Shown here one piece after another: positions 1-9,371 of a stretch of DNA of 64,000 nucleotides. Numbering within the stretch: the stretch's first letter is position 1; each line of letters starts with the position of its first letter. Location: positions 124,001 through 188,000 of the forward strand of contig NZ_MUNY01000044.1 of the NCBI RefSeq assembly GCF_002002735.1, given 5' to 3'. Below the pieces are notes generated by a model. That model ran no database searches and was not told where the DNA came from. It saw only the letters and a program-made list of their open reading frames with translations. The position numbers were made by a program, and so were the translations under genes. This DNA comes from Algoriphagus sp. A40 (GTDB taxonomy: Bacteria > Bacteroidota > Bacteroidia > Cytophagales > Cyclobacteriaceae).

Positions 1-1773
1 TTTTTCTCTGAAATGGCTGATTTTATCTTCCCCCAAAATAAAAATTCCATTATCTGTTCCTGCCAGGATGTTTCCTCCTCTGTCTCTTAACAAGGCAAAA
101 ACAGCATTGGTGATCGGTTTGCCCAAATGGATATAATAACCTAGGTACCCTTCCCTGTAGATTTTCAAACCAAACTCAGTACCCAGCAGCAGACTTCCAT
201 CCGGCATCTCCAGGTAATCATAGCCTTCGGCCAAAATGTACCTGGATGTTTCAACCATGGGGTAAAGATTTTCCAGCTTACTGGCCCTCAGAACAATTAT
301 TTTTCCGTTTTTGAGTTTTCCGGCCTTTCTGAAAAACACAGGAGATCCTATCAACAGTGAATCAATTTCTGATGTCAGTTCCCGTTTGAATAGTTGATTC
401 CCTCTTGCAGTAAGTGGTGCCATAAACACCCGGTCGTTGGCGACCATCAGAAGGCTGTCCCCTTCCACTTGCACAGCCGAAATGTTGACATTATCCGGAG
501 AGGGAGTAAGTGTTATTTTTTCGGTTCGGGTATCAAAATGCCCGACTCCACCCCAACTCGCTGAAAACCATACTCCGTGTTTATTATCCTTCGAAAAGTT
601 GACTATCCTATGGTTGGGAAGACCCACTTCAAAATCGTCCCGAAAAATCGTTTTGATCCCAGTTCGGGAAAAAATCTGAATTCCATTGTTGAATCCAAAA
701 AGAAAGGACCCATTACCCAGGTCGGAAATCGCTGTCAATTCCTCACCCAAAAATTCCTTGGACTCCGATCCATAATTCTGAAAAACCTGACTGTTGTTAT
801 TAGCCATGCCTCTGTTGGTTCCTACCCAGAGTATCCCCTCCCTGTCCAGAAAAATTGTCTGTAGGTAAATGGTGTTGAACAATTCAAAAAGATTGATGTA
901 AACAGGCCTGTTTCTTGAAGGGTTGAATTTCAAGAGGTGAGAGTTGAAATGAAAAAAGACATTTTCTCCGGCAAACTCAAGAGAAAAATAATCCGCATGC
1001 ATATAGGCTTGGGAGGAAAAACCCCTGCTGACAATTTCCGTGGGAAACTCCGCCTTGGGCCCTTTGGCCAAGTAGTCTTTTCCCAAGAAATAGAATTCAC
1101 CTGAATGAGGGGATTGCTTTACCAAAAAAGGAGTGGATGGCAAGGGGATGCCCCGATAAGTGTAGGGGATCAATTTCTCCCCGTCAAACTTCAGCGTCTG
1201 ATACTTAAAATTCAGCATGAATTCTCCATTGATCTCCAATACCGAAATCAGCTCCCCGGTCTGGCCTGACTCCCTGTCAATCACCAGTTTTTCTTTCTGT
1301 CCTTCCTTCCAATACACCAGACTCCTTCCCGCATCCAGGAAAAAGTGCTTCGCGTCCGATTTTCCGGTTGTGAAAAACCCAATTATCGAATGGATCCTGG
1401 TTTTCACTTCCCCGGGAACCTCTATTTCCTCCCATCCATCTTGTATTGCTTTCATCAAAACCGGCGTTCCGTTGGCATTGTATAGCCACATGATCCCATC
1501 CCCGTCTTTCAGAATAGAAATCCTATAACTAAATTTTCGAATCAGAGTATCAGGTAACTCATGGGTCTGAATCCCATCGGAATAAACAATCCCCCTGGTC
1601 GTCGAAAACCACATCCTGCCCAAGGTATCCTGCTCGATCTCGAGAACATTCTGAACCGGTAAATTAACTCCCTTTGGATTGGCGTTAAACTTAAAATTCT
1701 GGGCAAAACCAATGCTTTGGATCAACAAAAGACCCATTGTCAAAAGAAAAGCCGGAAACCACAATCTTAGCAT
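1..1773 (-). CDS. Two-component-regulator-type beta-propeller sensor (C-terminus off window)
   Basis: The reverse strand is open from an ATG at 1773 to the window edge (591 codons, no stop), so only the N-terminal part is present. It begins with a signal peptide (MLRLWFPAFLLTMGLLLIQ...GFAQ). Propeller-blade repeats of the 'two-component regulator propeller' type follow, for example GRMWFSTTRGIVYSDG, GILWVGTNRGMANNNS and NILAGTDNGIFIL. In Bacteroidota such periplasmic propellers normally precede a Y_Y_Y domain, a membrane helix and a cytoplasmic output (histidine kinase, hybrid kinase or LuxR/LytTR-type DNA binding); the output lies outside the window, so the class is unknown. It is transcribed divergently from sucD. 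Confidence 0.8.
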   Translation of the reverse strand, partial: MLRLWFPAFLLTMGLLLIQSIGFAQNFKFNANPKGVNLPVQNVLEIEQDTLGRMWFSTTRGIVYSDGIQTHELPDTLIRKFSYRISILKDGDGIMWLYNANGTPVLMKAIQDGWEEIEVPGEVKTRIHSIIGFFTTGKSDAKHFFLDAGRSLVYWKEGQKEKLVIDRESGQTGELISVLEINGEFMLNFKYQTLKFDGEKLIPYTYRGIPLPSTPFLVKQSPHSGEFYFLGKDYLAKGPKAEFPTEIVSRGFSSQAYMHADYFSLEFAGENVFFHFNSHLLKFNPSRNRPVYINLFELFNTIYLQTIFLDREGILWVGTNRGMANNNSQVFQNYGSESKEFLGEELTAISDLGNGSFLFGFNNGIQIFSRTGIKTIFRDDFEVGLPNHRIVNFSKDNKHGVWFSASWGGVGHFDTRTEKITLTPSPDNVNISAVQVEGDSLLMVANDRVFMAPLTARGNQLFKRELTSEIDSLLIGSPVFFRKAGKLKNGKIIVLRASKLENLYPMVETSRYILAEGYDYLEMPDGSLLLGTEFGLKIYREGYLGYYIHLGKPITNAVFALLRDRGGNILAGTDNGIFILGEDKISHFREK

Positions 1774-2135
1774 GAAACGAAAATAGGAAAAGATTCCACT
1801 CACCAAATTTCCCGGGAATGATTCTGGGGAAGAGCTTATTAAAGAAATCCTTTTATTTCCATGGATGGAAACCGGAGCCTCCAAATCAGTCAACAAATAC
1901 ATTCAAGAATTTGGGACTTGAATTGCTACTCAGCCCTAAACTTAGAACTATTCATTTCCAGTCTCTGATCAGTTTAATTTTTTTTAACCCAAACTATAGG
2001 CAAGTCTTTAGAGATATCACCTAATGGGTTTTTAGTCAAAAGGATTCAAAAGCGATTTCCCCCGAGAATGTTCAGCTTTTCTTTTGTCAGCGGGTGGTTT
2101 CTTTTATTTTTGTGCCAAACTTTAAAATTCGAAGC
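1774..2135. other. Divergent intergenic region
   Basis: This 362-base gap lies between the divergent propeller sensor and sucD. A short forward frame (1818-2024) has no recognisable product and I do not call it. The only signal I can support is the sucD promoter at its right end. I found no RNA gene or repeat. Confidence 0.6.
2083..2112 (+). promoter_or_regulatory. Bacteroidota-type promoter of sucD
   Basis: TTTG at 2083-2086 and a perfect TAnnTTTG (TATTTTTG) at 2105-2112, 18 bases apart, match the -33/-7 consensus of the Bacteroidota primary sigma factor. The predicted start near 2116 would leave a leader of about 20 nt before the sucD ATG at 2136. Confidence 0.6.
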
Positions 2136-3017
2136 ATGAGTGTACTAGTCAATAAAAATTCCAAGGTGATCGTACAGGGATTCACCGGGTCTGAGGGCTC
2201 TTTCCACGCACAGCAAATGATCGAGTACGGAACTAACGTAGTCGGCGGTGTGACTCCTGGCAAAGGCGGATCGACCCATTTGGATAGACCTGTTTTCAAT
2301 TCGGTAGAAGAGGCAGTTCAGAAGACAGGCGCTGATGTTTCCATCATTTTTGTTCCTCCAGCATTTGCAGCTGACGCAATCATGGAAGCTGCCGATGCAG
2401 GCATCAAAGTAATCATCACCATCACCGAGGGAATTCCGGTGGCTGATATGATGAAAGCCAAACCTTACATCAAAGAAAGAGGCTGTGTCCTGATCGGTCC
2501 AAACTGCCCCGGAGTAATCACCCCAGGTGAAGCCAAAGTTGGCATTATGCCAGGTTTCGTTTTCAAAACCGGCCGGATAGGAATCGTTTCCAAATCAGGA
2601 ACATTGACCTATGAAGCAGCTGACCAGGTTGCAAAAGCAGGTCTTGGTGTATCTACCGCCATCGGAATCGGTGGTGACCCGATCATTGGAACCTCCACCA
2701 AGCAGGCTGTTGAATTGCTGATGAATGATCCTGAGACAGACGCGATTGTCATGATCGGTGAAATCGGAGGAAACTACGAAGCGGAAGCTGCAAAATGGAT
2801 CAGGGACAACGGCAACCTAAAGCCAGTGGTAGGGTTTATTGCAGGTCAGACCGCACCTCCAGGCAGAAGAATGGGACACGCAGGAGCCATAATTGGTGGG
2901 GCTGATGATACAGCAGCAGCCAAAATGCGCATCATGAGAGAAAACGGAATCCACGTCGTGGATTCTCCTGCTGAAATCGGAGTTACTATTGCAAAAGTTC
3001 TTGGTGTAACTGCCTAA
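2136..3017 (+). CDS. sucD: Succinyl-CoA synthetase alpha subunit
   Basis: This 293-residue protein is the alpha subunit of succinate-CoA ligase, which interconverts succinyl-CoA and succinate with nucleotide phosphorylation in the TCA cycle. It has the CoA-binding Rossmann segment ([18 protein letters not shown], then GGVTPGKGG), the NCPG signature ([11 protein letters not shown]) and the phosphohistidine loop [13 protein letters not shown], with the active His at residue 248. The length is normal for SucD. The frame extends upstream to 2094, but the ATG at 2136 gives the family N-terminus ([15 protein letters not shown]) and fits the promoter. sucC is not adjacent, as is common in this phylum. 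A terminator follows. Confidence 0.97.
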   Translation: MSVLVNKNSKVIVQGFTGSEGSFHAQQMIEYGTNVVGGVTPGKGGSTHLDRPVFNSVEEAVQKTGADVSIIFVPPAFAADAIMEAADAGIKVIITITEGIPVADMMKAKPYIKERGCVLIGPNCPGVITPGEAKVGIMPGFVFKTGRIGIVSKSGTLTYEAADQVAKAGLGVSTAIGIGGDPIIGTSTKQAVELLMNDPETDAIVMIGEIGGNYEAEAAKWIRDNGNLKPVVGFIAGQTAPPGRRMGHAGAIIGGADDTAAAKMRIMRENGIHVVDSPAEIGVTIAKVLGVTA

Positions 3018-3059
3018 TCGGTAAATCATTTGGGTTTTTGGCCCGAACTTTAAATAAAG

Positions 3060-3098
3060 AAACCGCCCCGAAATAAAATTCGAGGCGGTTTTATTTTT
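3060..3098 (+). terminator. Rho-independent terminator after sucD
   Basis: The stem AAACCGCC / GGCGGTTT (3060-3067 with 3084-3091), extended inward by CGAA/TTCG around one mismatch, is followed by TATTTTTAG. Confidence 0.8.
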
Positions 3099-3138
3099 AG
3101 GTGAATGGAAACCTTTTCACTTTTCGTATTTTCAATCC

Positions 3139-4593
3139 ATGCACGCACCTGGCACTTTTGTCTCCGATCAGTTTTATTCCAAAAAAATAAAGGAACTGAA
3201 TGTCCGGAGAATCCGCTTGGCTTCACCTGAAGAATCCATCCGGAATTGCGCAGAAATGATGGCATTGGAACAAGTCAGTTGCTTGTTTATCGGGGAAACT
3301 GTTGAGAAAATCGCGGGATATATCACAGATCTTACGCTTCGGGACAAAGTATTGGCAAAGGGATTTCCTGCCGAATCACCTGTCAGCCAAATCCTGGAAA
3401 CAGACCTGGTATTTATTTCCCCGGAAGCTTCACTTGTCGAAGCGCTTCTGCTGATGTTCCAGACCAAAGCACGCTATCTACTTGTTAAAAATAGAGAAGG
3501 TTTCTTGGGCTGGATCAGCAGGACTAAGGTCCTGACTGAGCAGAGTCAGGGGCCCTTTATGTTTATTCAATCAGTGAAGGAAGCAAGACACATCACCGAA
3601 CTGGAGGAAAAATGGGCCCGAATGCCTGAAATCATCCACCTGCTGATCAGTCGGGGGATGAAAGCAGCATTGGTTAATCAGATCATTACAACCGTGGCAG
3701 ATACTATCACCCAACGGGTCATTGAACGGGTGATCAAAGAGATTGGACCAGCCCCGGCCAAATTCGTTTTTATTGTCTTGGGAAGTGAAGGCCGAGGTGA
3801 ACTCACTCTGAAAACCGATCAGGACAATGCAATAATTTACGAAGACAAGGCCAATGAACACAGGGAGGAGGTCCGGGCATATTTTCTGGACTTTGCCACT
3901 AGGGTTTCCACTTCTTTGGATAAAATTGGAATTGTCTTCTGTGAAGGCGAACTGATGGCCATGAATCCCAAGTGGACCCATTCGCTGTCCCATTGGAAGA
4001 GAAATTACGATTCCTGGATTTCGGATGCATCCCAGGAAACGGCCATGAACTACACCACTTTTTTTGATTGCAGGGCCATCTACGGGGAATTTTCACTTTT
4101 GGAGGAGCTTAAAATTTACATGGGTGAACTGTTGGAAAAGGCTTCTGAGCGGTTTTATACCAATCTTGGCCACAATGCTTTGCAATACGTGGCTCCGCTG
4201 ACATTTTTCCGAAAAATAAAAACTGAAGAAATCGACGGTGAAAAACAACTGAATCTCAAGCAGACCATGCGGCCAATCGTGGATCTCGCCAGAGTTTACG
4301 CCCTGAAATACCGGATTTTTGAGACAAATACCACCCACAGAATTAGCCTTCTGCATGAAAAGGGTGTTTTCACTGCCAAAGAAGCACAGGAACTGATCCA
4401 TGCCTTTGACTATTTGATGGGTTTAAGGCTGGAAAATCAGTCTCTTTCCATACTTGACAAACACCGTAAACCCAAGAATTACCTCAAAGTCAAAGACCTC
4501 ACCAAAGTCCAGCAAGTCACCCTCATTGAGATTTTTAAAGTTATCGAAGAATTCCAGGCACGAATAAAAATTTCATTTACACGGAGTCTATAA
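3139..4593 (+). CDS. CBS-domain / DUF294 putative nucleotidyltransferase
   Basis: This 484-residue cytosolic protein has two parts. Residues about 20-135 look like a CBS pair, which typically binds adenine nucleotides. The rest is the DUF294/GlnD-like nucleotidyltransferase: the motif VLGSEGRGELTLKTDQDNA (near residues 214-233) carries the G-S...D-x-D metal-binding core, and the C-terminal part matches the DUF294 substrate-binding helical domain. The target is unknown. Such genes often neighbour a DnaQ-type exonuclease, but here the next gene downstream is the NagB-LmbE fusion. It starts 121 bases after sucD, past a terminator, so it is probably its own unit. Confidence 0.85.
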   Translation: MHAPGTFVSDQFYSKKIKELNVRRIRLASPEESIRNCAEMMALEQVSCLFIGETVEKIAGYITDLTLRDKVLAKGFPAESPVSQILETDLVFISPEASLVEALLLMFQTKARYLLVKNREGFLGWISRTKVLTEQSQGPFMFIQSVKEARHITELEEKWARMPEIIHLLISRGMKAALVNQIITTVADTITQRVIERVIKEIGPAPAKFVFIVLGSEGRGELTLKTDQDNAIIYEDKANEHREEVRAYFLDFATRVSTSLDKIGIVFCEGELMAMNPKWTHSLSHWKRNYDSWISDASQETAMNYTTFFDCRAIYGEFSLLEELKIYMGELLEKASERFYTNLGHNALQYVAPLTFFRKIKTEEIDGEKQLNLKQTMRPIVDLARVYALKYRIFETNTTHRISLLHEKGVFTAKEAQELIHAFDYLMGLRLENQSLSILDKHRKPKNYLKVKDLTKVQQVTLIEIFKVIEEFQARIKISFTRSL

Positions 4594-4635
4594 TTTCTTG
4601 CTTTCAGAAATACTTTTTTAAATTTTTTATAAAAG

Positions 4636-4668
4636 TTGTTTTTTATTCACCAAAGTTTTTTAATTTTG
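4636..4668 (+). promoter_or_regulatory. Candidate promoter of the nagB-ROK operon
   Basis: TAATTTTG at 4661-4668 matches TAnnTTTG, with TTG at 4636-4638 upstream (spacing 22). It would imply a leader of roughly 165 nt before the ATG at 4837. I could not recognise a riboswitch in that leader. Confidence 0.35.
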
Positions 4669-4836
4669 TATGAAAGAATAAATTGCGGAAGGAGTCGATA
4701 AAATTTGACTAAAATTTGGCAAAACACTTCTATACAAATTTAAATTTGGAGAAAATGGATAGAACTTCTCCAGAAAATTTGGAAATCACCTAGAACCATA
4801 ACAATATATCTTACACCACTAAACTGTCTCACCAGT

Positions 4837-7164
4837 ATGCTCAGTAAGTATCCTCTCTCCGAAGTAGAAAAAGCCTTTTTGGCCGAATCCGGAGTGGACA
4901 AAATCTCGACCCTGATCCCTTATCTTGTCGTTGACAATTTCCCAAAACTTGGCCTGCTTACCGCTTGCCGCTTCTTGGAGTGGGCAGCTGCCAATCCTGA
5001 GGGAGTAATCAGTTTGCCTACAGGTAAATCTCCTGAGTTTTTTATCAAATGGACCCAATACTTACTGGAAAACTGGGACACCAAAAAAGGAAAAGAGGTC
5101 CGAGAAAAACACGGTCTTGGGGCCACCAAAAAACCGATTTTGAAGGATTTGACTTTTGTGCAGATCGACGAATTCTATCCGATTTCTTCCAAGCAGCATA
5201 ATAGCTTTTACGATTACGTCAACAAGTTCTACATCAATGGCTTTGGACTTTCTAAGGAAAATGCCATCCTGATCAACTCAGATGAAATCCCATTAGCCAA
5301 TGGTCTTCATTTCAAGGAGGTTTTCCCTGACCTGAAAGTGGATCTTTCCCTGAGATTCCGCGATCCGGTCAATGATCTGGAGAAGATCCAACAGAAATCC
5401 ATTTACATGATCGACCAATGGTGTGGAGAGTATGAGCAGCGCATCCGTGACAAGGGCGGCATCGGTTTCTTCTTGGGAGGAATCGGCCCTGATGGACACA
5501 TCGCCTTCAACACCCGGGGATCACACATTTTCTCCGTGACCCGACTGACTGACACTAACTTTGAAACACAGGCAGTAGCGGCAGGTGACTTGGGGGGAAT
5601 CGAGATTTCGGCAAACAGACTCGTCATCACCATCGGATTGGATACCATTGTGTACAATCCGGAGGCAGTCGCAATCATCATTGCCGCCGGTGAAGCCAAA
5701 GCCGGCATTGTGAGAGACTCACTGGAGACTCCTCTCAACAACGTTTTCCCGGGCACTGTCCTGCAAAAACTTAAAAATGGAAGGTTCTACCTGACCAAAG
5801 GTGCCGCTGTCAAGCTGACAGATTCCATGGATGCCTATTACCAAAAAGGAGAGTGGACCTTTGAAAAGACCGAGCGTTCAGTCATTGAACTTTGCAAAAA
5901 ACTGAACAAATACGGTCACCGAATCAAAATCGAAGACCTCAAGGCTGACAAATACACCAAGTTGATCCCTGGGCTTTCCGAAGACACGGTCAATCAGGTG
6001 ATGAAAGCTGCCGAAGCCAAGTTGGCAAAGGGTCTCGAACAAGAAAGCAACGAGGTAGTTCTACATACCGGACCTCACCACGACGATATTTCCTTGGGTA
6101 TTCTTCCTCACATCACCAATCAGCTCAATGAACCTACCAACGAAGCGCACTTTTCGGTATTGACTTCGGGCTTCACCGCAGTAACCAACACCTTTGTGAT
6201 TGACACCCTTCAGCACACCAAAAATTTGCTCGACGAAGGAAAAATCCAAATGGTCAATTTCGAGGACTTTTTCGAAGTGGGATACAGCCTCAAAACAGAT
6301 AAAGACGTCTACCACTTCCTGACCAACGTGGCTTCCGAAAATCCCGATGCCCGTAAGCGTGGCCTTTGTCATAGAGTCGTGAGAGCCTTGGTAATAGTCT
6401 ATGGTGTGAAAAACAAAACCCAGCTTCGCGAAACCATCAATGATGTCATCAGCATCCTGAAGAACTCTTACGATGGGGAGAAAAACCCTGCAAAGATTCA
6501 AAAGCTGAAAGGCATGATCCGGGAGTTTGAAGAAGAACTGGTTTGGGCACACTTTGGAGTACAGGTGAAAAACGTCCACCACTTGAGATTGGGCTTCTAT
6601 ACCGGGGACATCTTCACCGAACAACCGGATAAAAACCGCGATGTCGAACCGATCGTGGAAATGTTCCGCAAAATCAAACCGACCAAGATAAGTTTGACAC
6701 TGGATCCGGAAGGTTCCGGGCCGGACACGCACTATAAGGTACTTCAGGCCACTGCCGAAGCGGTGAAAAAATGGAGCCAAGAGCATGACACCAGCAATCT
6801 GAGAATCATCGGTTATCGAAACGTCTGGTTCAAGTTTGAGCCGCATGAGGCAAATGTGATCGTTCCGGTTTCGCTTGGCGACATGTCAGTGATGGAAGAT
6901 TCATTTTCCAACTGCTACTTGAGCCAGGTAAATGCCTCTTTCCCTAGTTACGCTCACAATGGTAAATTCAGTACAGTAGCCAAAAGAACTTGGGTTGGGC
7001 AACTTAATGACATTCAGCTTTTGCTGGGCAAAAACTACTTCTACCTGCATGAGCGGGCAAAAGTAAGAGCCAGCCACGGCTTGATTTTCTTCAGAGACAT
7101 GAATGTGGACGAGTTTTTGGCCACAGCAAGAGAACTGGAAAAATCAATTGAAGGGATGCTTTAA
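4837..7164 (+). CDS. nagB: Glucosamine-6-phosphate deaminase with C-terminal LmbE/PIG-L domain
   Basis: This 775-residue two-domain cytosolic protein has an N-terminal NagB domain (about residues 30-340), seen in the active-site loop GGIGPDGHIAFNTRGS near residue 213. NagB converts glucosamine-6-phosphate to fructose-6-phosphate plus ammonia. The C-terminal domain (about 400-775) is LmbE/PIG-L-like, a zinc deacetylase fold: TGPHHDDISLG near 409 stands for the usual PHPDDE, and DPEGSGPDTHYKVL near 621 supplies a likely third zinc ligand. NagB-LmbE fusions are usual in Bacteroidota, so one polypeptide may deacetylate and deaminate amino sugars; that coupling is inference. A ROK kinase follows after 102 bases. 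Confidence 0.9.
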   Translation: MLSKYPLSEVEKAFLAESGVDKISTLIPYLVVDNFPKLGLLTACRFLEWAAANPEGVISLPTGKSPEFFIKWTQYLLENWDTKKGKEVREKHGLGATKKPILKDLTFVQIDEFYPISSKQHNSFYDYVNKFYINGFGLSKENAILINSDEIPLANGLHFKEVFPDLKVDLSLRFRDPVNDLEKIQQKSIYMIDQWCGEYEQRIRDKGGIGFFLGGIGPDGHIAFNTRGSHIFSVTRLTDTNFETQAVAAGDLGGIEISANRLVITIGLDTIVYNPEAVAIIIAAGEAKAGIVRDSLETPLNNVFPGTVLQKLKNGRFYLTKGAAVKLTDSMDAYYQKGEWTFEKTERSVIELCKKLNKYGHRIKIEDLKADKYTKLIPGLSEDTVNQVMKAAEAKLAKGLEQESNEVVLHTGPHHDDISLGILPHITNQLNEPTNEAHFSVLTSGFTAVTNTFVIDTLQHTKNLLDEGKIQMVNFEDFFEVGYSLKTDKDVYHFLTNVASENPDARKRGLCHRVVRALVIVYGVKNKTQLRETINDVISILKNSYDGEKNPAKIQKLKGMIREFEEELVWAHFGVQVKNVHHLRLGFYTGDIFTEQPDKNRDVEPIVEMFRKIKPTKISLTLDPEGSGPDTHYKVLQATAEAVKKWSQEHDTSNLRIIGYRNVWFKFEPHEANVIVPVSLGDMSVMEDSFSNCYLSQVNASFPSYAHNGKFSTVAKRTWVGQLNDIQLLLGKNYFYLHERAKVRASHGLIFFRDMNVDEFLATARELEKSIEGML

Positions 7165-7266
7165 ATCCTTCGAAGATCTGCCAATTCAAACAAGGAAGCA
7201 GCAGGAACAATCCTTGCTGCTTTCTTCACCAAAACAAACCAATTACAGTTCAATAGACCACTGCGG

Positions 7267-8127
7267 ATGGAAAAAGCCATTTTAGGATTAGATATCGGTG
7301 GAACCGGCATCAAAGGCGGGGTCCTGGTAAAAGGACATCTTGAAGACATTCGCTCAATTCCAACCCCAGCTTTGGAGAGTAAGGAATTCATTCTGGAGAC
7401 TATTGCCTCGTTTATCGAAGGATACTCCCAATATGATTTCGTAGGAATCGGAATCGGGATTCCCGGTTTAGTTGATACCCGGGAAGGGATAGTCTTAGGA
7501 TTGGCCAATATCCCCTCATTTCAGCATGTGGAGTTGAAAAAATTCCTTACCGAACGATTTGGCAAACCCGTTTTTGTCAACAATGACGCCAACTGCTTTG
7601 CTATAGGAGTACACAAATATGGAGTAGGAAAACCCTTCAAAAATTTGGTCGGAATCACCCTCGGTACCGGAGTTGGAGGAGGAATTGTGATCAATGGTCA
7701 ACTCTATTCGGGGATGTTTTCAGCCGCCGGGGAATGGTGTAGTGCCCCCTACCTTGACCATAATTACGAATATTATTGCAGTGGAAAATTTTTCCAAAAC
7801 GTCTATAAAAGCAAGCCAAAAGCACTTGCCAAACTGGCTTTGACCGGTGATCCGGTGGCTATTCAAGCCTATGAGGAATTTGGGCATCATTTGGGGGAAC
7901 TCCTAAAAGTGATCCTTTATTCCCTTGCCCCCGAGGCCATAATTCTGGGAGGATCGATCCGGAAAACCTACCCGCTTTTCAAAAAATCATTGTTCAAAAG
8001 CTTGGAGACATTTGCCTATCCTACGGTTTTGGCGAACCTGAAAATCTTGATTTCGGAGTTGGACGAAACAGCAATTCATGGAGCTGTTGCCCTCGTGGAT
8101 ACCGAAAAGGATATGGTGACAGTTTAA
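7267..8127 (+). CDS. ROK-family sugar kinase
   Basis: This 286-residue kinase of the ROK family (glucokinase, N-acetylglucosamine kinase and relatives) carries the phosphate-1 loop LDIGGTGIKGG (residues 8-18), the catalytic base in FVNNDANCFAIG (D107) and the loop GITLGTGVGGGI. The ROK zinc signature CxCGxxGC is not seen; in its place is EWCSAPYLDHNYEYYCSG, which keeps only two cysteines. It lies directly after the NagB-LmbE gene, so a role in glucose or amino-sugar phosphorylation is a reasonable inference; the substrate cannot be read from sequence. A terminator follows. Confidence 0.85.
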   Translation: MEKAILGLDIGGTGIKGGVLVKGHLEDIRSIPTPALESKEFILETIASFIEGYSQYDFVGIGIGIPGLVDTREGIVLGLANIPSFQHVELKKFLTERFGKPVFVNNDANCFAIGVHKYGVGKPFKNLVGITLGTGVGGGIVINGQLYSGMFSAAGEWCSAPYLDHNYEYYCSGKFFQNVYKSKPKALAKLALTGDPVAIQAYEEFGHHLGELLKVILYSLAPEAIILGGSIRKTYPLFKKSLFKSLETFAYPTVLANLKILISELDETAIHGAVALVDTEKDMVTV

Positions 8128-8158
8128 AAAAAATAAAGTTGGTTTTTTAGTCAAAAAG

Positions 8159-8189
8159 AGCGGTTTCTCAGAAATCGCTTTTTTTTGTT
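8159..8189 (+). terminator. Terminator after the ROK gene
   Basis: The hairpin AGCGGTTTCT / AGAAATCGCT contains one G-T pair and is followed directly by a run of eight T. Confidence 0.75.
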
Positions 8190-8319
8190 TTTGGGCCACA
8201 AAGGCAGGAAGGCACAAAAAGTTCTAAGTTGCCAAGATTAGCAGATTAAAAAAACGGATGGATCAAGACCCCATCCAACCAAAAGATTTCTGTTATTTTT
8301 AATCGCAAACCAATTATCG

Positions 8320-9270
8320 ATGTCCGATTCCTCACTCCAGGTCGCCTTAGCCCAAATCGCTCCGGTTTGGGCAAACAAAGCTGCAACGCTAGAAAAGGTC
8401 AAAGCTTCAATCACCGAAGCTTCAGAAAAAGGTGCAGAATTAATTGTCTTTGGAGAAGGCCTTGTTCCTGGTTACCCTTGGTGGCTTTCCATCACCAATG
8501 CCTCGGCCTGGGACAACAAAATTCAAAAAGAAATCTATGCACATTATGCCCGAAATGCGGTGCAAATCGAAGTTGGAGACCTGAAGGAAGTACAGGGATT
8601 AGCGAAGAAACATCACATCGCGATCTATTTGGGAATTATTGAGCGACCTCAAGACCGAGGAGGACACAGTCTGTATTGCAGTTTGGTCTACATTAATCAA
8701 CATGGAGAAATCTGCTCAGTCCATCGCAAACTTCAACCGACCTATGAGGAGCGCCTAACTTGGTCACCCGGAGACGGAAAAGGGCTCCAAACTCACTCTT
8801 TGAAAAATTTCACTCTCGGAGGACTAAACTGCTGGGAAAACTGGATGCCCCTGGCAAGAACTGCTTTGTATGGCCAGGGTGAAAACCTCCACATCGCCGT
8901 CTGGCCTGGTTCTGTAAGGAATACTGAAATGATCACCCGGATGATCGCACAGGAAAGCCGATCTTTTGTGATTTCTGTTTCCAGTCTGATGCGGGTTGCA
9001 GGCTTTCCTGCTGACACCCCTCACTTGGATTTGATTTTGGAAAACTTTCCCGAGAATATGGGCGATGGTGGCAGCTGTATCGCAGGGCCGGATGGCAAGT
9101 GGGTTTTGGAACCTGTACCTTTCAAAGAAGGGCTTTTGATCGAAACTCTGGACTTCAACAGAGTATTGGAAGAGCGACAAAACTTCGATCCCGTTGGACA
9201 TTATTCCCGACCGGACGTATTACAATTAAAAGTCAATCGGGAGAGGCAAAGCAGTGTTTCATTTGAATAA
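8320..9270 (+). CDS. Nitrilase (carbon-nitrogen hydrolase)
   Basis: This 316-residue cytosolic enzyme belongs to the nitrilase branch of the CN-hydrolases, which hydrolyse nitriles to acids and ammonia. The catalytic triad is visible: E46 in FGEGLVPGYPWW, K137 in HRKLQPTYEERLTW and C171 in GGLNCWENWMPLARTALY. The GYPWW, QPTYEERLTW and NCWENWMPLAR context is closer to true nitrilases than to amidases or omega-amidase. Residues next to the Glu and Cys differ slightly from common forms (FGEG rather than FPEA, NCWEN rather than ICWEN). It stands alone between a terminator and a DUF4230 gene, so the natural substrate is open. Confidence 0.88.
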   Translation: MSDSSLQVALAQIAPVWANKAATLEKVKASITEASEKGAELIVFGEGLVPGYPWWLSITNASAWDNKIQKEIYAHYARNAVQIEVGDLKEVQGLAKKHHIAIYLGIIERPQDRGGHSLYCSLVYINQHGEICSVHRKLQPTYEERLTWSPGDGKGLQTHSLKNFTLGGLNCWENWMPLARTALYGQGENLHIAVWPGSVRNTEMITRMIAQESRSFVISVSSLMRVAGFPADTPHLDLILENFPENMGDGGSCIAGPDGKWVLEPVPFKEGLLIETLDFNRVLEERQNFDPVGHYSRPDVLQLKVNRERQSSVSFE

Positions 9271-9371
9271 TTACCATTCTTTTATCTCCCTGTGTTTATC
9301 TTAATTATCAAGATAAATTGGATCAACTTGGAATTTTCCACAATTTCGAAACATCATTTTTCTGCTTAAGT

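Noticed and set aside
1818..2024. 68-codon plus-strand frame in the first intergenic gap
   Set aside because: No domain, no signal peptide, no promoter close by; low-complexity AT-rich translation.
4669..4836. Riboswitch in the long leader of the nagB gene
   Set aside because: A glmS-type or other known aptamer core was looked for and not recognised; the leader is AT-rich with no strong nested stems.
6061..6846. 261-codon minus-strand frame inside the NagB-LmbE gene
   Set aside because: It is a shadow of the LmbE domain coding sequence with no recognisable protein features.
9295..9317. TTTATCTT/AAGATAAA hairpin after the nitrilase gene
   Set aside because: The stem is pure A/T apart from one pair and has no T-tail; too weak to call a terminator.
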